64,000 nt of DNA from Prevotella disiens JCM 6334 = ATCC 29426 (GCF_000613345.1 NZ_BAIS01000007.1:1-64000); one strand, 5' to 3'; numbered from the stretch's first letter, positions 54,397 to 63,652 are shown. Notes: generated from the sequence alone by a model not told the origin. Translations and numbers: made by a program.

Positions 54397-55560
54397 TTAG
54401 TACTCTTCTTTATTAATGAAGTTTTTTATAATGTTCAATGTTTTCTTGTCGTCAATGGGCGGAAATGGCGTGTAACCGCGCTCTAAAAATAGGTTTTTGG
54501 TGAGGATTTGCATCATGCGTTGACCAAATTTTAAGAGGTGCATTTGCTTTAAAACCGCTGCGAGTTGGTCTTCATCGTAGTCTTCAAACCTTATCATGAG
54601 ATAGATTTCCGATAGATGTTGCAGACTCAAACGCTTTTGTTGGGACAAGAATTTAGCATTTGCCATCATGAAAGTGATGGACTTTATAGGTTCTTCTTCT
54701 CGTTCATTAGCGTTCTCAATGCGTTCTCTGGAGAAGTAGTTAGTAGTGATTGCTTCTTTTTTATTGAGTGTTTCTTTTGTTTTTGGCATATAGGCTGGGT
54801 AGCGAAGTATGCTCTGCGAATCAATATTTGTGGGTGATAATTTCAATAAACTGATGCCAATGTCGATGTAATTTCGGATATTTTCATCGTCAGCAAATAG
54901 GAATATGCGTTGCCATTGCTGCGGTGTCAAATTGTGAAGTTCCAGCAATCGGTCGGTAGGAATAATCTTATAATTTTCGTCTTGCTGCAATCCTTTGTGC
55001 AAAAGTGTACAAATAGATTGGAATTCAGCCGTCGTCATATACTTTCTATAACGGGTATGAATGATTTTCGTATAGATTAAAATGACTTTTTCAGCCATTT
55101 CTTGAGCCGAAATATTACTATTAAACAGACAAGAAGGAACGATGTCGATGCGATTATTCCATTTTAATTTTTCTACATCGTGCTTCTCTTTCTCGCTGAA
55201 AACCAATAGTGCATCAACCAATTGCACCATTTTTTGTTGGTAAGTAATGCGTTTGATGTCTTTTCTTACCGCCTTTTCGCTTTCCATAGCAAATTGAAAT
55301 AACTCGCCATGAGGGGAAAGTAGGAGAGCGCAGCCCTTGTTAATTGCTTTTTTTGCACACAAATAAGTGTTTAAATCCCAGCATTTATGAATATGAACAA
55401 TATCGGGTTGAAACGTAGCAAACATCTTATTAAATTCTTTTTCAGAATAAGCCACAGCGACTTCCATTGATTGTTGCTTTTGATTTTCAACCAATGTGGA
55501 AATGTAATCAGTGATGACGTTTCCTTTGTTTGCCTTGTATGTAAGGTGCAGTATGCGCAT
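54397..55560 (-). CDS. Glycosyltransferase family 4-like protein
   Basis: 387-residue protein. The N-terminal 190 residues look like a GT-B N-domain (MRILHLTYKANKGNVITDYI, FQPDIVHIHKCWDLNTYLC, LLLSPHGELFQFA, DALLVFSEKEKHDVEKL). The C-terminal half, after IIPTDRLLELHNLTPQQWQR, is not recognisably a sugar-nucleotide-binding domain and lacks the usual EPFG-type motif. The role may therefore be regulatory or the enzyme unusual. It overlaps the GT2 gene by one base (55560), so translation is coupled. Confidence 0.7.
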   Translation of the reverse strand: MRILHLTYKANKGNVITDYISTLVENQKQQSMEVAVAYSEKEFNKMFATFQPDIVHIHKCWDLNTYLCAKKAINKGCALLLSPHGELFQFAMESEKAVRKDIKRITYQQKMVQLVDALLVFSEKEKHDVEKLKWNNRIDIVPSCLFNSNISAQEMAEKVILIYTKIIHTRYRKYMTTAEFQSICTLLHKGLQQDENYKIIPTDRLLELHNLTPQQWQRIFLFADDENIRNYIDIGISLLKLSPTNIDSQSILRYPAYMPKTKETLNKKEAITTNYFSRERIENANEREEEPIKSITFMMANAKFLSQQKRLSLQHLSEIYLMIRFEDYDEDQLAAVLKQMHLLKFGQRMMQILTKNLFLERGYTPFPPIDDKKTLNIIKNFINKEEY

Positions 55561-56867
55561 TATAATTTATGAGAGATAAAGTCGTATTTGTCAGCTCGCC
55601 AGTATTTTATCTTATAACCTAAGTTTTGCCAAATAATTCGCAACTCAAATGGAATAATTTTCCATGACGGAATTTCTTCGTTAAAGGTTGTAAGTGCCTT
55701 TTTACCAATTGCTATTCTTATGGAAAGCGTTAAAATTAGTGCCAAGCAAGCGGCTATAATGAGGATTAAATTCTGTGTCAAAATGGAATAAACCAAGCCT
55801 GCAAGAATCATTAGATAGTTAAGATGCAAGGCTATTTGGTCAAGGTTGAACAAAGCACGGTGGGCAAAATTTCGGCTAAGATGTTTCCTATTTTCCATAT
55901 AGAAAAGGTGGTTGTTAATCCAATGTTTATAGATTGGTTCTTCTTCTACCAATATTCCGCTCCATGAATTTTCCACAATGGTAGAATGTTTTGCAGCGTA
56001 TTTATTGACGAGAAAGTCGTATTCGCCTCTAATATATTTGAGATTGCCCCGAAATCCTTCTGCTTTAATGAAATCATCTTTCTTGAAAAGCAACGTTTTA
56101 GAGTTCCAACGATAGGCGATACCACGTTGTGCGGCACGCATAAGATAACAAGAAGTGAGGAAATGCTCAAACCTCCAAAAGTCGGAAGTGCCTTCTTCGT
56201 ATGTTGTATATCCTGCAACAAGGTTTACATCATCGGTACAATTGCGTGCCAAAGTTGCCAACCATTGGTCGGATTGTGGCGCACAAAAGATGTCACACAT
56301 TAACAACCAATCGTATTTTGCCGCTTTAACGCCTAAGGTTATAGCGAGTTTTTTCCTGCTCATGTACTTTGATGAAGTAGGAATAAAGGTCGTATAAAGG
56401 CGTGGATTGTTGGCATACGTTTTCAAAATGTCTTGCGTTTCCGTATCATCTTGCGGCACAACTACTATGATTTCATAGTTGGGGTAGTCTTGATTCAGGT
56501 ACTTTTCAATGTTTTTTGAGAATGCTGCAGCCCTGTCATTGGGGGTGAAAATGAGCGAAATGGGAGGAGATGGAATTTTATTTTGCACTTCTTTATTAGC
56601 CGAAACAGTGCTGTTCTCCAATTTTTTAGTATTTTTTTGCGCTTCTATATCCGCTGTTTCTGCTTCTATATTCTCTATTTCTATTTCTCTATTCTCTGTT
56701 TCTGTTTCATTTTCGATATTTTCTTCATGAAAATCATGGGCAATATCGTTGCCAAAGGGTTTCGAAACTTTTGGTTTTCGAAAGAATGGATTTATAAAAG
56801 ATGTTAGCAACGCTACGAAAAGCAGTATTGCTGAACCAACAATCGTGTATGTATCTAATATAAACAT
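55560..56867 (-). CDS. Membrane glycosyltransferase family 2 protein
   Basis: 435-residue protein with an N-terminal helix (IVGSAILLFVALLTSFINPFF), a Glu/Asn-rich low-complexity linker (residues 45-85, ENETETENREIEIENIEAE), a GT2 catalytic domain (PPISLIFTPNDRAAAFSKNI, YDWLLMCDIFCAPQSDQWLA with the DxD-like region, QRGIAYRWNSKTLLFKKDDF), and two C-terminal helices. It resembles processive or poly-sugar GT2 enzymes of the cell envelope. The substrate is unknown. It follows lysC by 11 nt. Confidence 0.78.
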   Translation of the reverse strand: MFILDTYTIVGSAILLFVALLTSFINPFFRKPKVSKPFGNDIAHDFHEENIENETETENREIEIENIEAETADIEAQKNTKKLENSTVSANKEVQNKIPSPPISLIFTPNDRAAAFSKNIEKYLNQDYPNYEIIVVVPQDDTETQDILKTYANNPRLYTTFIPTSSKYMSRKKLAITLGVKAAKYDWLLMCDIFCAPQSDQWLATLARNCTDDVNLVAGYTTYEEGTSDFWRFEHFLTSCYLMRAAQRGIAYRWNSKTLLFKKDDFIKAEGFRGNLKYIRGEYDFLVNKYAAKHSTIVENSWSGILVEEEPIYKHWINNHLFYMENRKHLSRNFAHRALFNLDQIALHLNYLMILAGLVYSILTQNLILIIAACLALILTLSIRIAIGKKALTTFNEEIPSWKIIPFELRIIWQNLGYKIKYWRADKYDFISHKL

Positions 56868-56878
56868 TTGGAAATTTG

Positions 56879-58192
56879 TTAGAAAAGCACTGCCGATAAG
56901 GATTGAAGGGCATGTTTTTTGTCTTCACCCTTAATCAAAAATGAAATGTTATAGTTGCTTCCGCCATAGCTTATCATACGTACTGGAATATCTTTGAGCG
57001 CATCTGCTGCCTTGGTTTCAAAGCCAATATTTTTCCAAGCTAAGTCGCCGACCACGCATACAATGCACATGTCGCTATCAATGGTAATGGTTCCAAAAAC
57101 TTTCAGTTCGTCTACAATTTCTTGTAAGTGGGAATCGTCCTCAATTGTAACCGAAACCCCAACTTCACTCGTGGCAATGAGGTCGATACATACTTGGTAA
57201 CTTTCAAAAACCTCGAATACTTTTCGAAGGAAACCTGGCGAACCTAACATGCGAGTAGAGCGTACTTTGATGACAGTGATATTATCTTTTGCTGCAATGG
57301 CTTTGATTTTACCTTGCTGCATGATATTGTTGATGATTGTACCATCGGCATCTGGTTCCATTGTATTCTTTAATCTGACAGGTATTCCAGCGTATTTTGC
57401 TGGTTGAACACAAGTCGGGTGAAGAATTTTAGCACCGAAATAAGCCAATTCTGACGCCTCTTCAAAGTTTAATTGTCGCACCGCTTCGGTGTTATCCACA
57501 ATGCGTGGGTCGTTGTTATGCATTCCGTCAATGTCGGTCCATATCTGAATTTCCTCAGCTTGGAGTGCTGCACCAACGAGCGAAGCGGTGTAATCAGAGC
57601 CGCCACGTTGTAGATTGTCTACTTCTCCGTAGGCATTTTTGCATACAAAACCTTGTGTAATATAGATTTGATAATCGGCATTTTGAGCCATTATCGCTTG
57701 CAATTTTTCTTTGATATAGCCCAAATCAGGTTCTGCATTCTTGTCGGTTCGCATAAAATCGAGTGCATTGAGCAACTTTGCCTTTATGCCTTTTTCCTCC
57801 AAGTAATTGACAACCATGTTGGTTGAAATGACTTCGCCTTGTGCAACGATGTTTTTTTCTTCAAAAGAAGTGAATATATCATTGGTAAACGAGCGTAAAA
57901 AAGCAAATTCTTTGGTCAGAAATTCGTGCGTTTTTGCTTTGTATTCTTCCGTAGAATAGAGCTTTTCGATATGTTCTAAATACTTTTGTTCCAATTTATT
58001 CAGCACATCGTTTGCTCCTTCGTGGTTCTTTTTGTAAAGATAATCAGATACTTCGATTAAAGTATTGGTTGTTCCACTCATTGCAGAGAGTACAACAAAC
58101 GTTGGATTGCCCGACTTTGTAACCAAGTTGGCAACTTCTTTCATTCTTTCTGGCGACCCTACTGAGGTGCCTCCAAACTTCATTACAATCAT
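56879..58192 (-). CDS. lysC: Aspartate kinase
   Basis: Monofunctional aspartokinase of 437 residues, the first step to lysine, threonine, methionine and diaminopimelate. The N-terminal KFGGTSVGSPERM is the kinase signature, GGSDYTASLVGAAL and DIDGMHNNDPRIV are the aspartate/ATP-binding region, and two ACT domains follow (ITVIKVRSTRMLG; GDLAWKNIGFETKAADAL) for feedback control. The frame is intact. It starts 6 nt after the FtsE-like gene, in the same operon. Confidence 0.94.
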   Translation of the reverse strand: MIVMKFGGTSVGSPERMKEVANLVTKSGNPTFVVLSAMSGTTNTLIEVSDYLYKKNHEGANDVLNKLEQKYLEHIEKLYSTEEYKAKTHEFLTKEFAFLRSFTNDIFTSFEEKNIVAQGEVISTNMVVNYLEEKGIKAKLLNALDFMRTDKNAEPDLGYIKEKLQAIMAQNADYQIYITQGFVCKNAYGEVDNLQRGGSDYTASLVGAALQAEEIQIWTDIDGMHNNDPRIVDNTEAVRQLNFEEASELAYFGAKILHPTCVQPAKYAGIPVRLKNTMEPDADGTIINNIMQQGKIKAIAAKDNITVIKVRSTRMLGSPGFLRKVFEVFESYQVCIDLIATSEVGVSVTIEDDSHLQEIVDELKVFGTITIDSDMCIVCVVGDLAWKNIGFETKAADALKDIPVRMISYGGSNYNISFLIKGEDKKHALQSLSAVLF

Positions 58193-58198
58193 ATTTCT

Positions 58199-58978
58199 TT
58201 AACTGTTTGTTGTTTCTTCTATCGGTGTTGCTTCAGTAATTACTTCGTCGTCGTCAACGAAATCAATAGTTTCGCTTGATTCTTCCAAATCTTTCGTGTC
58301 ATCATCGTTGGTAATTGGGATAAATTTTCCGTCTTTACATCTATAAACTTTCCCTGGAAATTGGTCAAGAATGTGTATGTTATGGGTGGACATCACGATG
58401 GTTGCACCGTCTTTTGATGCTTGTTTTAAGATGCTGACAATGTTGGTTGCTGTTTCAGGGTCAAGGTTTCCTGTTGGTTCATCGGCAATGATGATTTTCG
58501 GGCGATTGAGTAAAGCGCGTGCAATGGCAATGCGTTGTTGCTCACCACCCGAAAGTTCGCTTGGCATTTTGTCTTTTTTATCGGTCATGCCCACGTCTTC
58601 CAGCACGTCTTCAATGCGTTTCATGCGTGCTTCTTTCTCTTTCCAACCCGTTGCTTTTAGTACGAAGTCAAGATTCTTCACAACTGTTCTGTCATGGAGC
58701 AGTTGAAAGTCTTGAAAGATGATGCCCATTTGCTTTCTTAGTGCAGGAACGTTCTTGCGTTTCATATTGATGAGCGTTTCGCCTAATACTTCTGCTTTTT
58801 CGGCATCTTCTTTACAAATGTCGAGTTCGCAATAAATCGTTTTTAATAAAGAACTTTTTCCCGAACCAACTTTCCCGATTATGTATATAAATTCGCCTTC
58901 TTCGGCTTGGAAATCAACGTCTTCTAAAACCAGTTTATCGTCTTGGTAAATGCTAACTTTATGATAATCTATCAACAT
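58199..58978 (-). CDS. ftsE: ABC ATPase of the FtsE type
   Basis: 259-residue ATPase with Walker [18 protein letters not shown]-loop [16 protein letters not shown], signature [16 protein letters not shown], and Walker [18 protein letters not shown]. The sequence best matches FtsE, which with FtsX signals to cell-wall hydrolases at division. In Bacteroidales ftsE is often separated from ftsX, and no ftsX is present here. An acidic C-terminal tail ([20 protein letters not shown]) extends past the usual length of about 225. It is the first gene of the ftsE-lysC-GT-GT-fbp run. Confidence 0.85.
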   Translation of the reverse strand: MLIDYHKVSIYQDDKLVLEDVDFQAEEGEFIYIIGKVGSGKSSLLKTIYCELDICKEDAEKAEVLGETLINMKRKNVPALRKQMGIIFQDFQLLHDRTVVKNLDFVLKATGWKEKEARMKRIEDVLEDVGMTDKKDKMPSELSGGEQQRIAIARALLNRPKIIIADEPTGNLDPETATNIVSILKQASKDGATIVMSTHNIHILDQFPGKVYRCKDGKFIPITNDDDTKDLEESSETIDFVDDDEVITEATPIEETTNS

Positions 58979-59137
58979 CTTTGCTCGTTTTTTGAAATTT
59001 CTATTGTCTTTTTAGCCTTGCCAACCATACTTTTACGAAAGGATATTGGCATGCTCATTCGATATAGAATTAGAAAGTGAAGATAAAGGTTTTCGAAATG
59101 AAATCTCTTTAAATATGTTTTCTAATCTATTATTTCG

Positions 59138-59145
59138 CAAAGTTA
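59138..59145 (-). promoter_or_regulatory. Promoter -7 element of the ftsE-lysC-fbp operon
   Basis: TAACTTTG on the minus strand, 159 nt upstream of the ftsE ATG at 58978. The long AT-rich leader has no clear riboswitch. Confidence 0.5.
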
Positions 59146-59195
59146 CTAAAAAACTTTTGATTTAGGGAGTCAATAAAGGAAAAGAATTGTAAAGA

Positions 59196-59663
59196 TTAGT
59201 ACGAATTTATAATTTCATCGTGCTTTTCTTTCAATTGCTTATTGAGCTTTTTGCGATTGTTGAATAGGGTAGAGAAGTCGAAACTAAATCCTGTTTTAGG
59301 AAGATTGTATAGCCATGGTTCAATTTTCACTTTGGCATTTTTTGAAAAGCGGTTTTTCTTTCCCCAAATAATGACCTCGTCAAGGGTATTAAATTTGGGT
59401 AAAAGTTCAATGGTATCAGGCATTTCGTACAAATTTAGTGTACGACTGACAAATCCAGCCTTTACAATTGTAACGCTGGTGAAGGCTTTTGGTATGTAAA
59501 ATTCGCCTTTATAATTGGTAAAAACGGTTTGTTTATTGTTGGTGTAGATGGTTACTTCTCTTATTGGTATTCCGTCTTCCATGTTTAAGATTGTGCCTTT
59601 TCTTTGCGCATTTGCCGAAAGAGAAAGCAGTAAGGCGGCTATAAAGAAAACGTTTTTGCCCAT
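59196..59663 (-). CDS. Exported protein with carboxypeptidase-like regulatory domain
   Basis: 155-residue protein with a signal peptide (MGKNVFFIAALLLSLSANAQ) and a CarboxypepD_reg-like beta-sandwich (RKGTILNMEDGIPIREVTIY, TNYKGEFYIP, VTIVKAGFVSRTL), then a basic C-terminal tail. In Bacteroidetes this domain is common at the N-terminus of outer-membrane receptors. Here it stands alone, so the role is unknown. It follows the FHA gene by 12 nt. Confidence 0.72.
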   Translation of the reverse strand: MGKNVFFIAALLLSLSANAQRKGTILNMEDGIPIREVTIYTNNKQTVFTNYKGEFYIPKAFTSVTIVKAGFVSRTLNLYEMPDTIELLPKFNTLDEVIIWGKKNRFSKNAKVKIEPWLYNLPKTGFSFDFSTLFNNRKKLNKQLKEKHDEIINSY

Positions 59664-59675
59664 TATGAAATCATA

Positions 59676-60203
59676 TTATTCACCTGTATTAAGGATTATA
59701 CTTGTTGCTCCGATGGTGAAAAGCGTGCCATTTTCTATCACTCTTCGTTCGTTATCAGCAAGAATTTCATTGTCAACGAATGTCCCAGTGTATGATGGTC
59801 CGTCGCGTAAAATGTATTTTATTTTTCCGTTTTTGTCTTTTGACACGTTCAAAATGCAGTGTGTCATGTCCATACTTGGGTCGTCTGTTTGTATTGGACA
59901 ATTGATTGGATTGCCTTTCATGTATCGTCCAATGACGTTATCGCCCATTTGTAACGGGATAATATGCTTGTAATGGAACACGTTTTCAATGACGTGTAGG
60001 GTGCCATAGATGCTTTCTGTTTCCTCTTTCTGTTCTTCTTTTTGCTCTGTTTGAGCCATTTTTTTAGCTTTGGAAACACCTATTCTTATTCCGAACTGCT
60101 TTCCGCAGCTTGGGCATTCAAAGTCAAGACGTTGTCCATCTTGATATTTTGTTTCGTCAAAAGTAAGAAATTTCTTACATTTAGGACAGCGTACTCTTTT
60201 CAT
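59676..60203 (-). CDS. FHA domain protein with N-terminal zinc ribbon
   Basis: 175-residue cytosolic protein. Residues 1-45 form a zinc-ribbon of the MJ0042 type (RCPKCKKF...FECPSCGKQFG, two CxxC pairs). Residues 75-175 form a forkhead-associated domain, with the FHA opening VIGRYMKGN, the middle MTHCILN and NGTLFTIGATSIIL at the end. FHA domains bind phosphothreonine, so this may read out Ser/Thr kinase signalling. The partner kinase is not in the window. It is 11 nt behind the SPOR protein. Confidence 0.85.
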   Translation of the reverse strand: MKRVRCPKCKKFLTFDETKYQDGQRLDFECPSCGKQFGIRIGVSKAKKMAQTEQKEEQKEETESIYGTLHVIENVFHYKHIIPLQMGDNVIGRYMKGNPINCPIQTDDPSMDMTHCILNVSKDKNGKIKYILRDGPSYTGTFVDNEILADNERRVIENGTLFTIGATSIILNTGE

Positions 60204-60214
60204 ATTTATCAGGT

Positions 60215-61201
60215 TTACTTACCTATTTCAAGCACCCATGCTTGTTTGAAATTGCGGTTTTCTCTTAATTTATTCAAGTTCTCTACCGCTTGTTGGGCTG
60301 ATTTATAATTGCCATACAACACTTTTGTGCTGCTTTTGCCCATATATAAATGTGCTTGGGCATAGCCTTCGCTCTTTAAGTTTGCTATAAAATCGTTAGC
60401 ATTATCTTCTGTTACATGGCTTGCCAAGACTAATGTCCAATAATGTTCGGCTTTATTTTCAATTTTCTTAGGGGTGGCTTTTATTGTTTGCACCTTTGTT
60501 TGTTGGGCTGATTGGCTTACATCGTTTGAATCGAAAATGTTGTAAAACATGCCACTTTTTACTTCATGATTTGCCAAATTATTTTGTCTTTCAGAAGTAA
60601 AGCCTACGACAAAAATTGCCGAGAGTAGCACAGCCGCCACAGCAAGGTCTTTCACTGCTTTTAAACTAACGTTTAATCGCTTTTCACCTTCATTGTTTAT
60701 GTCAATATATATTGCTCTTGGCTTCTGCGTTTCGGTGTCTTCTATTGATGCAACGTCCTGTTTTTCAACTTCTTTGGTGGCTTTAATCTTGTTCAGTTCA
60801 AAGCTACTTAACCCATAAAATTCAGGGGTTAATATGCCCGCTTCGTAAGGTTCAAATGTTATTTTCCCTTCTTTGTCGTTATGCAACGTGCCTAAACCAT
60901 TCAAAATAATTTCGCCATTCACTTCCAAATTGCGTTGTATGGTTTCCACTTCTGCCTCAATTTCGCTCATTGCAGCAGGGTAACTTAAATCGTAAGCCTC
61001 AATGTAAGATTGAACCAACAGAGAATCGTTCATCTGCAACACTGGATTGAAGCCTAAAGTGCGGTAGGGAGGGAGAAAGAGGGCATCATTTTCGTCATAC
61101 GAAGCCTCAGCGTGGTGGGCAACAAAGCCACCAAGTCCAGGGACAATGACACAATCATTTTCCAATAAAAGAATCTCAATATGTCGGTCGAGTTTGAACA
61201 T
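60215..61201 (-). CDS. CCDC81/HU-like and SPOR domain membrane protein
   Basis: 328-residue protein with three parts. The N-terminal HU-CCDC81-type domain (residues 1-130) contains IEILLLENDCVIVPGLGGF and NGEIILNGLGTLHNDKEG. A central transmembrane helix follows near residue 190 (VAAVLLSAIFVVGF). The C-terminal SPOR domain (residues 255-328) contains HYWTLVLASHVTEDNANDF and YGNYKSAQQAVENLNKL, and binds denuded septal peptidoglycan. This architecture is typical of Bacteroidetes division/cell-wall proteins. The ATG at 61201 is used; a TTG at 61210 would lie inside the promoter. The leader is nearly absent. Confidence 0.83.
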   Translation of the reverse strand: MFKLDRHIEILLLENDCVIVPGLGGFVAHHAEASYDENDALFLPPYRTLGFNPVLQMNDSLLVQSYIEAYDLSYPAAMSEIEAEVETIQRNLEVNGEIILNGLGTLHNDKEGKITFEPYEAGILTPEFYGLSSFELNKIKATKEVEKQDVASIEDTETQKPRAIYIDINNEGEKRLNVSLKAVKDLAVAAVLLSAIFVVGFTSERQNNLANHEVKSGMFYNIFDSNDVSQSAQQTKVQTIKATPKKIENKAEHYWTLVLASHVTEDNANDFIANLKSEGYAQAHLYMGKSSTKVLYGNYKSAQQAVENLNKLRENRNFKQAWVLEIGK

Positions 61202-61207
61202 CGTTTG

Positions 61208-61215
61208 CAAAATTA
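61208..61215 (-). promoter_or_regulatory. Promoter -7 element of the SPOR-FHA operon, almost leaderless
   Basis: TAATTTTG on the minus strand ends 6 nt before the ATG at 61201. Confidence 0.55.
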
Positions 61216-61338
61216 ATGCTTTTATTCGTAAAAACCAAATCTAAATTTTAAAAAGTAGTGCAGATGCAGAAAGTGGCGCACCAAATTCATGGTTTAAACA
61301 CCTACTTTTATCAAAATGATATTTTGTTCCATTTTCTT

Positions 61339-61393
61339 AATAGGCTGTTTTAAAATCAAAAACAATGGGTTTTGCACTTCAAAACAGCCTATT
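61339..61393. repeat. TAGGCTGTTTT hairpin, second family
   Basis: AATAGGCTGTTTT (61339-61351) and AAAACAGCCTATT (61381-61393) are perfect 13-bp arms. It lies between divergent promoters (SPOR gene and rlmD), so it is not a terminator here. Confidence 0.75.
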
Positions 61394-61451
61394 TTATGAT
61401 TCGAAACAACCACTTCTCAAAAATAATCGTTTTATTGTTGAAAAAAATAAT

Positions 61452-61459
61452 TAACTTTG
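61452..61459 (+). promoter_or_regulatory. Promoter -7 element of rlmD
   Basis: TAACTTTG followed by GC, 16 nt upstream of the ATG at 61476. Confidence 0.6.
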
Positions 61460-61475
61460 CAGCAAATAAAATACA

Positions 61476-62899
61476 ATGAGCAGAAAGAAGAAACCATTAC
61501 CAATATTGGAGAATGTTGAGATTGAGGCAGTAGCCGCAGAAGGTAAATGCGTAGCCCATGTAGACGACATGGTTGTTTTTGTACCTTTTGTCGTGCCAGG
61601 TGATATTGTAGACTTGCAAGTTCGCAAAAAGCATCGTAGCTATTCGGAAGCTACTGTAATAAAAATGGTGAAAGAAAGTTCTCTCCGAATTACCCCAAAA
61701 TGTTCGCATTTTGGCATTTGTGGCGGGTGTAAATGGCAAAATTTGCCTTACGAAGAGCAATTAAAAGCAAAGCATCAGCAAGTGATTGACCAATTGACAC
61801 GCATCGGTAAAATCGACTTACCAGAAATTTCGCCGATTATGGGGTCAGCAAAAACAGAAGAATATCGCAACAAACTCGAATTTGGTTGCTCTAATAAACG
61901 TTGGTACACCAAGGAAGAATTGGCAGAATTGCCCGAAGATGCAGGCTTAAACCAAGGTGCTATCGGCTTCCATATAACAGGCGCATTCGATAAAATTTAT
62001 CCTATTGAGAAATGTTTCCTTATGGACGATTTCTGTAATAAGGTGAGAAATGCTATCCGAGACTTCGCTTTAGCAACAGGAATGACCTTTTTTGATATTC
62101 GTGAACAGCACGGACTTTTGCGTGATATCATGATGCGCAATTCCAATACGGGCGAATGGATGGTTTTAATTCAGTTCCATTACGATGAAGAAGGCGACGA
62201 GATGCGTGCCATGGCGTTGATGAACCATGTTGCAGAACAATTCCCTGAAATCACGGCTTTGCTCTATGTTGATAATCAAAAAGGCAACGATACTTTCAAC
62301 GATTTGGACTTAACCGTATATAAAGGTAACGACCACATCTTTGAACTCATGGAAGATTTGAAGTTCAAAGTGGGACCAAAGAGTTTCTATCAAACCAATA
62401 CCGACCAAGCTACCACTTATATAGTGTGGCACGAGCATTTGCTGGATTGACAGGCAAAGAACTTGTTTACGACCTTTATACAGGTACGGGAACCATAGCC
62501 AACTTTGTTGCCAAGCAAGCCAAGCAAGTTGTTGGTATAGAGTATGTTCCTGAAGCTATCGAAGATGCTAAAATAAATTCAGAAATCAACGAAATCGACA
62601 ACACATTGTTTTATGCTGGCGATATGAAAGACATTCTGACAGACGACTTTGTGAAACAACACGGTCGCCCAGATGTTATCATTACCGACCCACCTCGCGC
62701 AGGAATGCACAACGATGTTATTGATGTGATATTGAAAGCACACCCAAAACGCATCGTTTATGTGAGCTGTAATCCAGCTACACAAGCAAGAGATTTGGCA
62801 TTGTTATCCCCTGATTATCGTGTCGTTGCAGTACAACCTGTCGATATGTTTCCCCATACTCCACATGTGGAAAACGTAGTTCTGTTAGAAGAAAGATAA
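61476..62899 (+). pseudogene. rlmD: 23S rRNA (uracil(1939)-C(5))-methyltransferase RlmD, single-base frameshift
   Basis: SAM-dependent RumA/TrmA-family RNA methyltransferase. It has an N-terminal TRAM domain (ENVEIEAVAAEGKCVAHVDD), a [4Fe-4S] cluster motif (CSHFGICGGCKWQ), the SAM-binding YDLYTGTGTIANF, DPPRAGMH, and the catalytic-Cys motif VYVSCNPATQARDL. The frame breaks at 62410-62411: SFYQTNTDQA should continue YHLYSVARAF, and one T is missing (GCTACC for GCTTACC). The merged length of about 474 is normal. The same expected sequence context is broken in fbp. Confidence 0.92.
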
Positions 62900-63003
62900 A
62901 GAAAAAAGTCATATATTCAAGGAAAAATAGAACATTTTATTATCTTTAAAATAAAGGAAAAATAAAATAATGTTTCAATTTAAAACTTGTTATGAAAAAA
63001 ATA

Positions 63004-63034
63004 TTGGAAATAAAGAAATTTTATTGTACCTTTG
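63004..63034 (+). promoter_or_regulatory. Promoter of the Lrp-family regulator
   Basis: TTG (63004-63006), 20 nt, TACCTTTG (63027-63034). The ATG at 63058 follows after 23 nt. Confidence 0.7.
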
Positions 63035-63057
63035 TCAAAAATTATTCTTCAAAATAA

Positions 63058-63558
63058 ATGGCACATAGAGGTTTAGATAAATTAGACAAAAAGATACTTT
63101 GTCTTATAGCAGAAGATGCACGTATTCCATTTTTGGAAGTAGCACGTGAATGTAAAGTTAGTGGTGCAGCAATCCATCAAAGAATTCAGAAGCTTACAAA
63201 TTTAGGGGTTTTAAAAGGTTCACAATTCGTTATTGACCCAGAAAAGATAGGTTTTGAAACCTGCGCTTACATGGGATTAAATTTGAAAAACCCAGAAAAT
63301 TTCGATGAAGCTGTAGAAGCTTTGAAGAAAATTCCAGAGATAGTGGAATGTCATTACACAACTGGTGAGTATGATTTGTTCATCAAAGTTTATGCTCATA
63401 ACAATCATCACCTTTTAACTATCATACATGATAAGCTTCAAGTATTAGGACTTTCAAGAAGTGTGAGTCTTATTTCATACAATGCAGTGATTGACCGTCC
63501 GCTTCCTATCATTGATTTCCCAACGGAAGAAACAGAGGAGGAAGAAGATGAAGATTAA
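63058..63558 (+). CDS. Lrp/AsnC family transcriptional regulator
   Basis: 166-residue regulator with an N-terminal winged HTH (KLDKKILCLIAEDARIPFLE, VSGAAIHQRIQKL, residues 7-60) and a C-terminal RAM/AsnC ligand-binding domain (IPEIVECHYTTGEYDLFIKVY, residues 75-145). Family members sense amino acids and bind DNA as octamers. It ends with a strongly acidic tail (EETEEEEDED) not needed for the fold. It stands alone, and its targets cannot be inferred. Confidence 0.93.
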   Translation: MAHRGLDKLDKKILCLIAEDARIPFLEVARECKVSGAAIHQRIQKLTNLGVLKGSQFVIDPEKIGFETCAYMGLNLKNPENFDEAVEALKKIPEIVECHYTTGEYDLFIKVYAHNNHHLLTIIHDKLQVLGLSRSVSLISYNAVIDRPLPIIDFPTEETEEEEDED

Positions 63559-63587
63559 ATAAGGCAGGATAAAAAAGGTAAAAATAA

Positions 63588-63649
63588 AATTCAAGCACCT
63601 TATTCTATTGATAGCAAAAGCTATTTAAAATAGAAAAGGTGCTTGAATT
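63588..63649. terminator. Terminator between converging genes
   Basis: ATTCAAGCACCT (63589-63600) pairs with AGGTGCTTGAAT (63637-63648), with inner AT-rich pairing (TATTCTATT/AATAGAAAA) and a GATAGC-AAAA-GCTATT core. It lies between the Lrp gene and the convergent gene at the window end. Confidence 0.65.
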
Positions 63650-63652
63650 GTT

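Noticed and set aside
58979-59137. Possible lysine or other amino-acid riboswitch in the long leader of the ftsE-lysC operon
   Set aside because: No conserved riboswitch core can be read and the AT-rich leader shows no strong stems. lysC is not the first gene.
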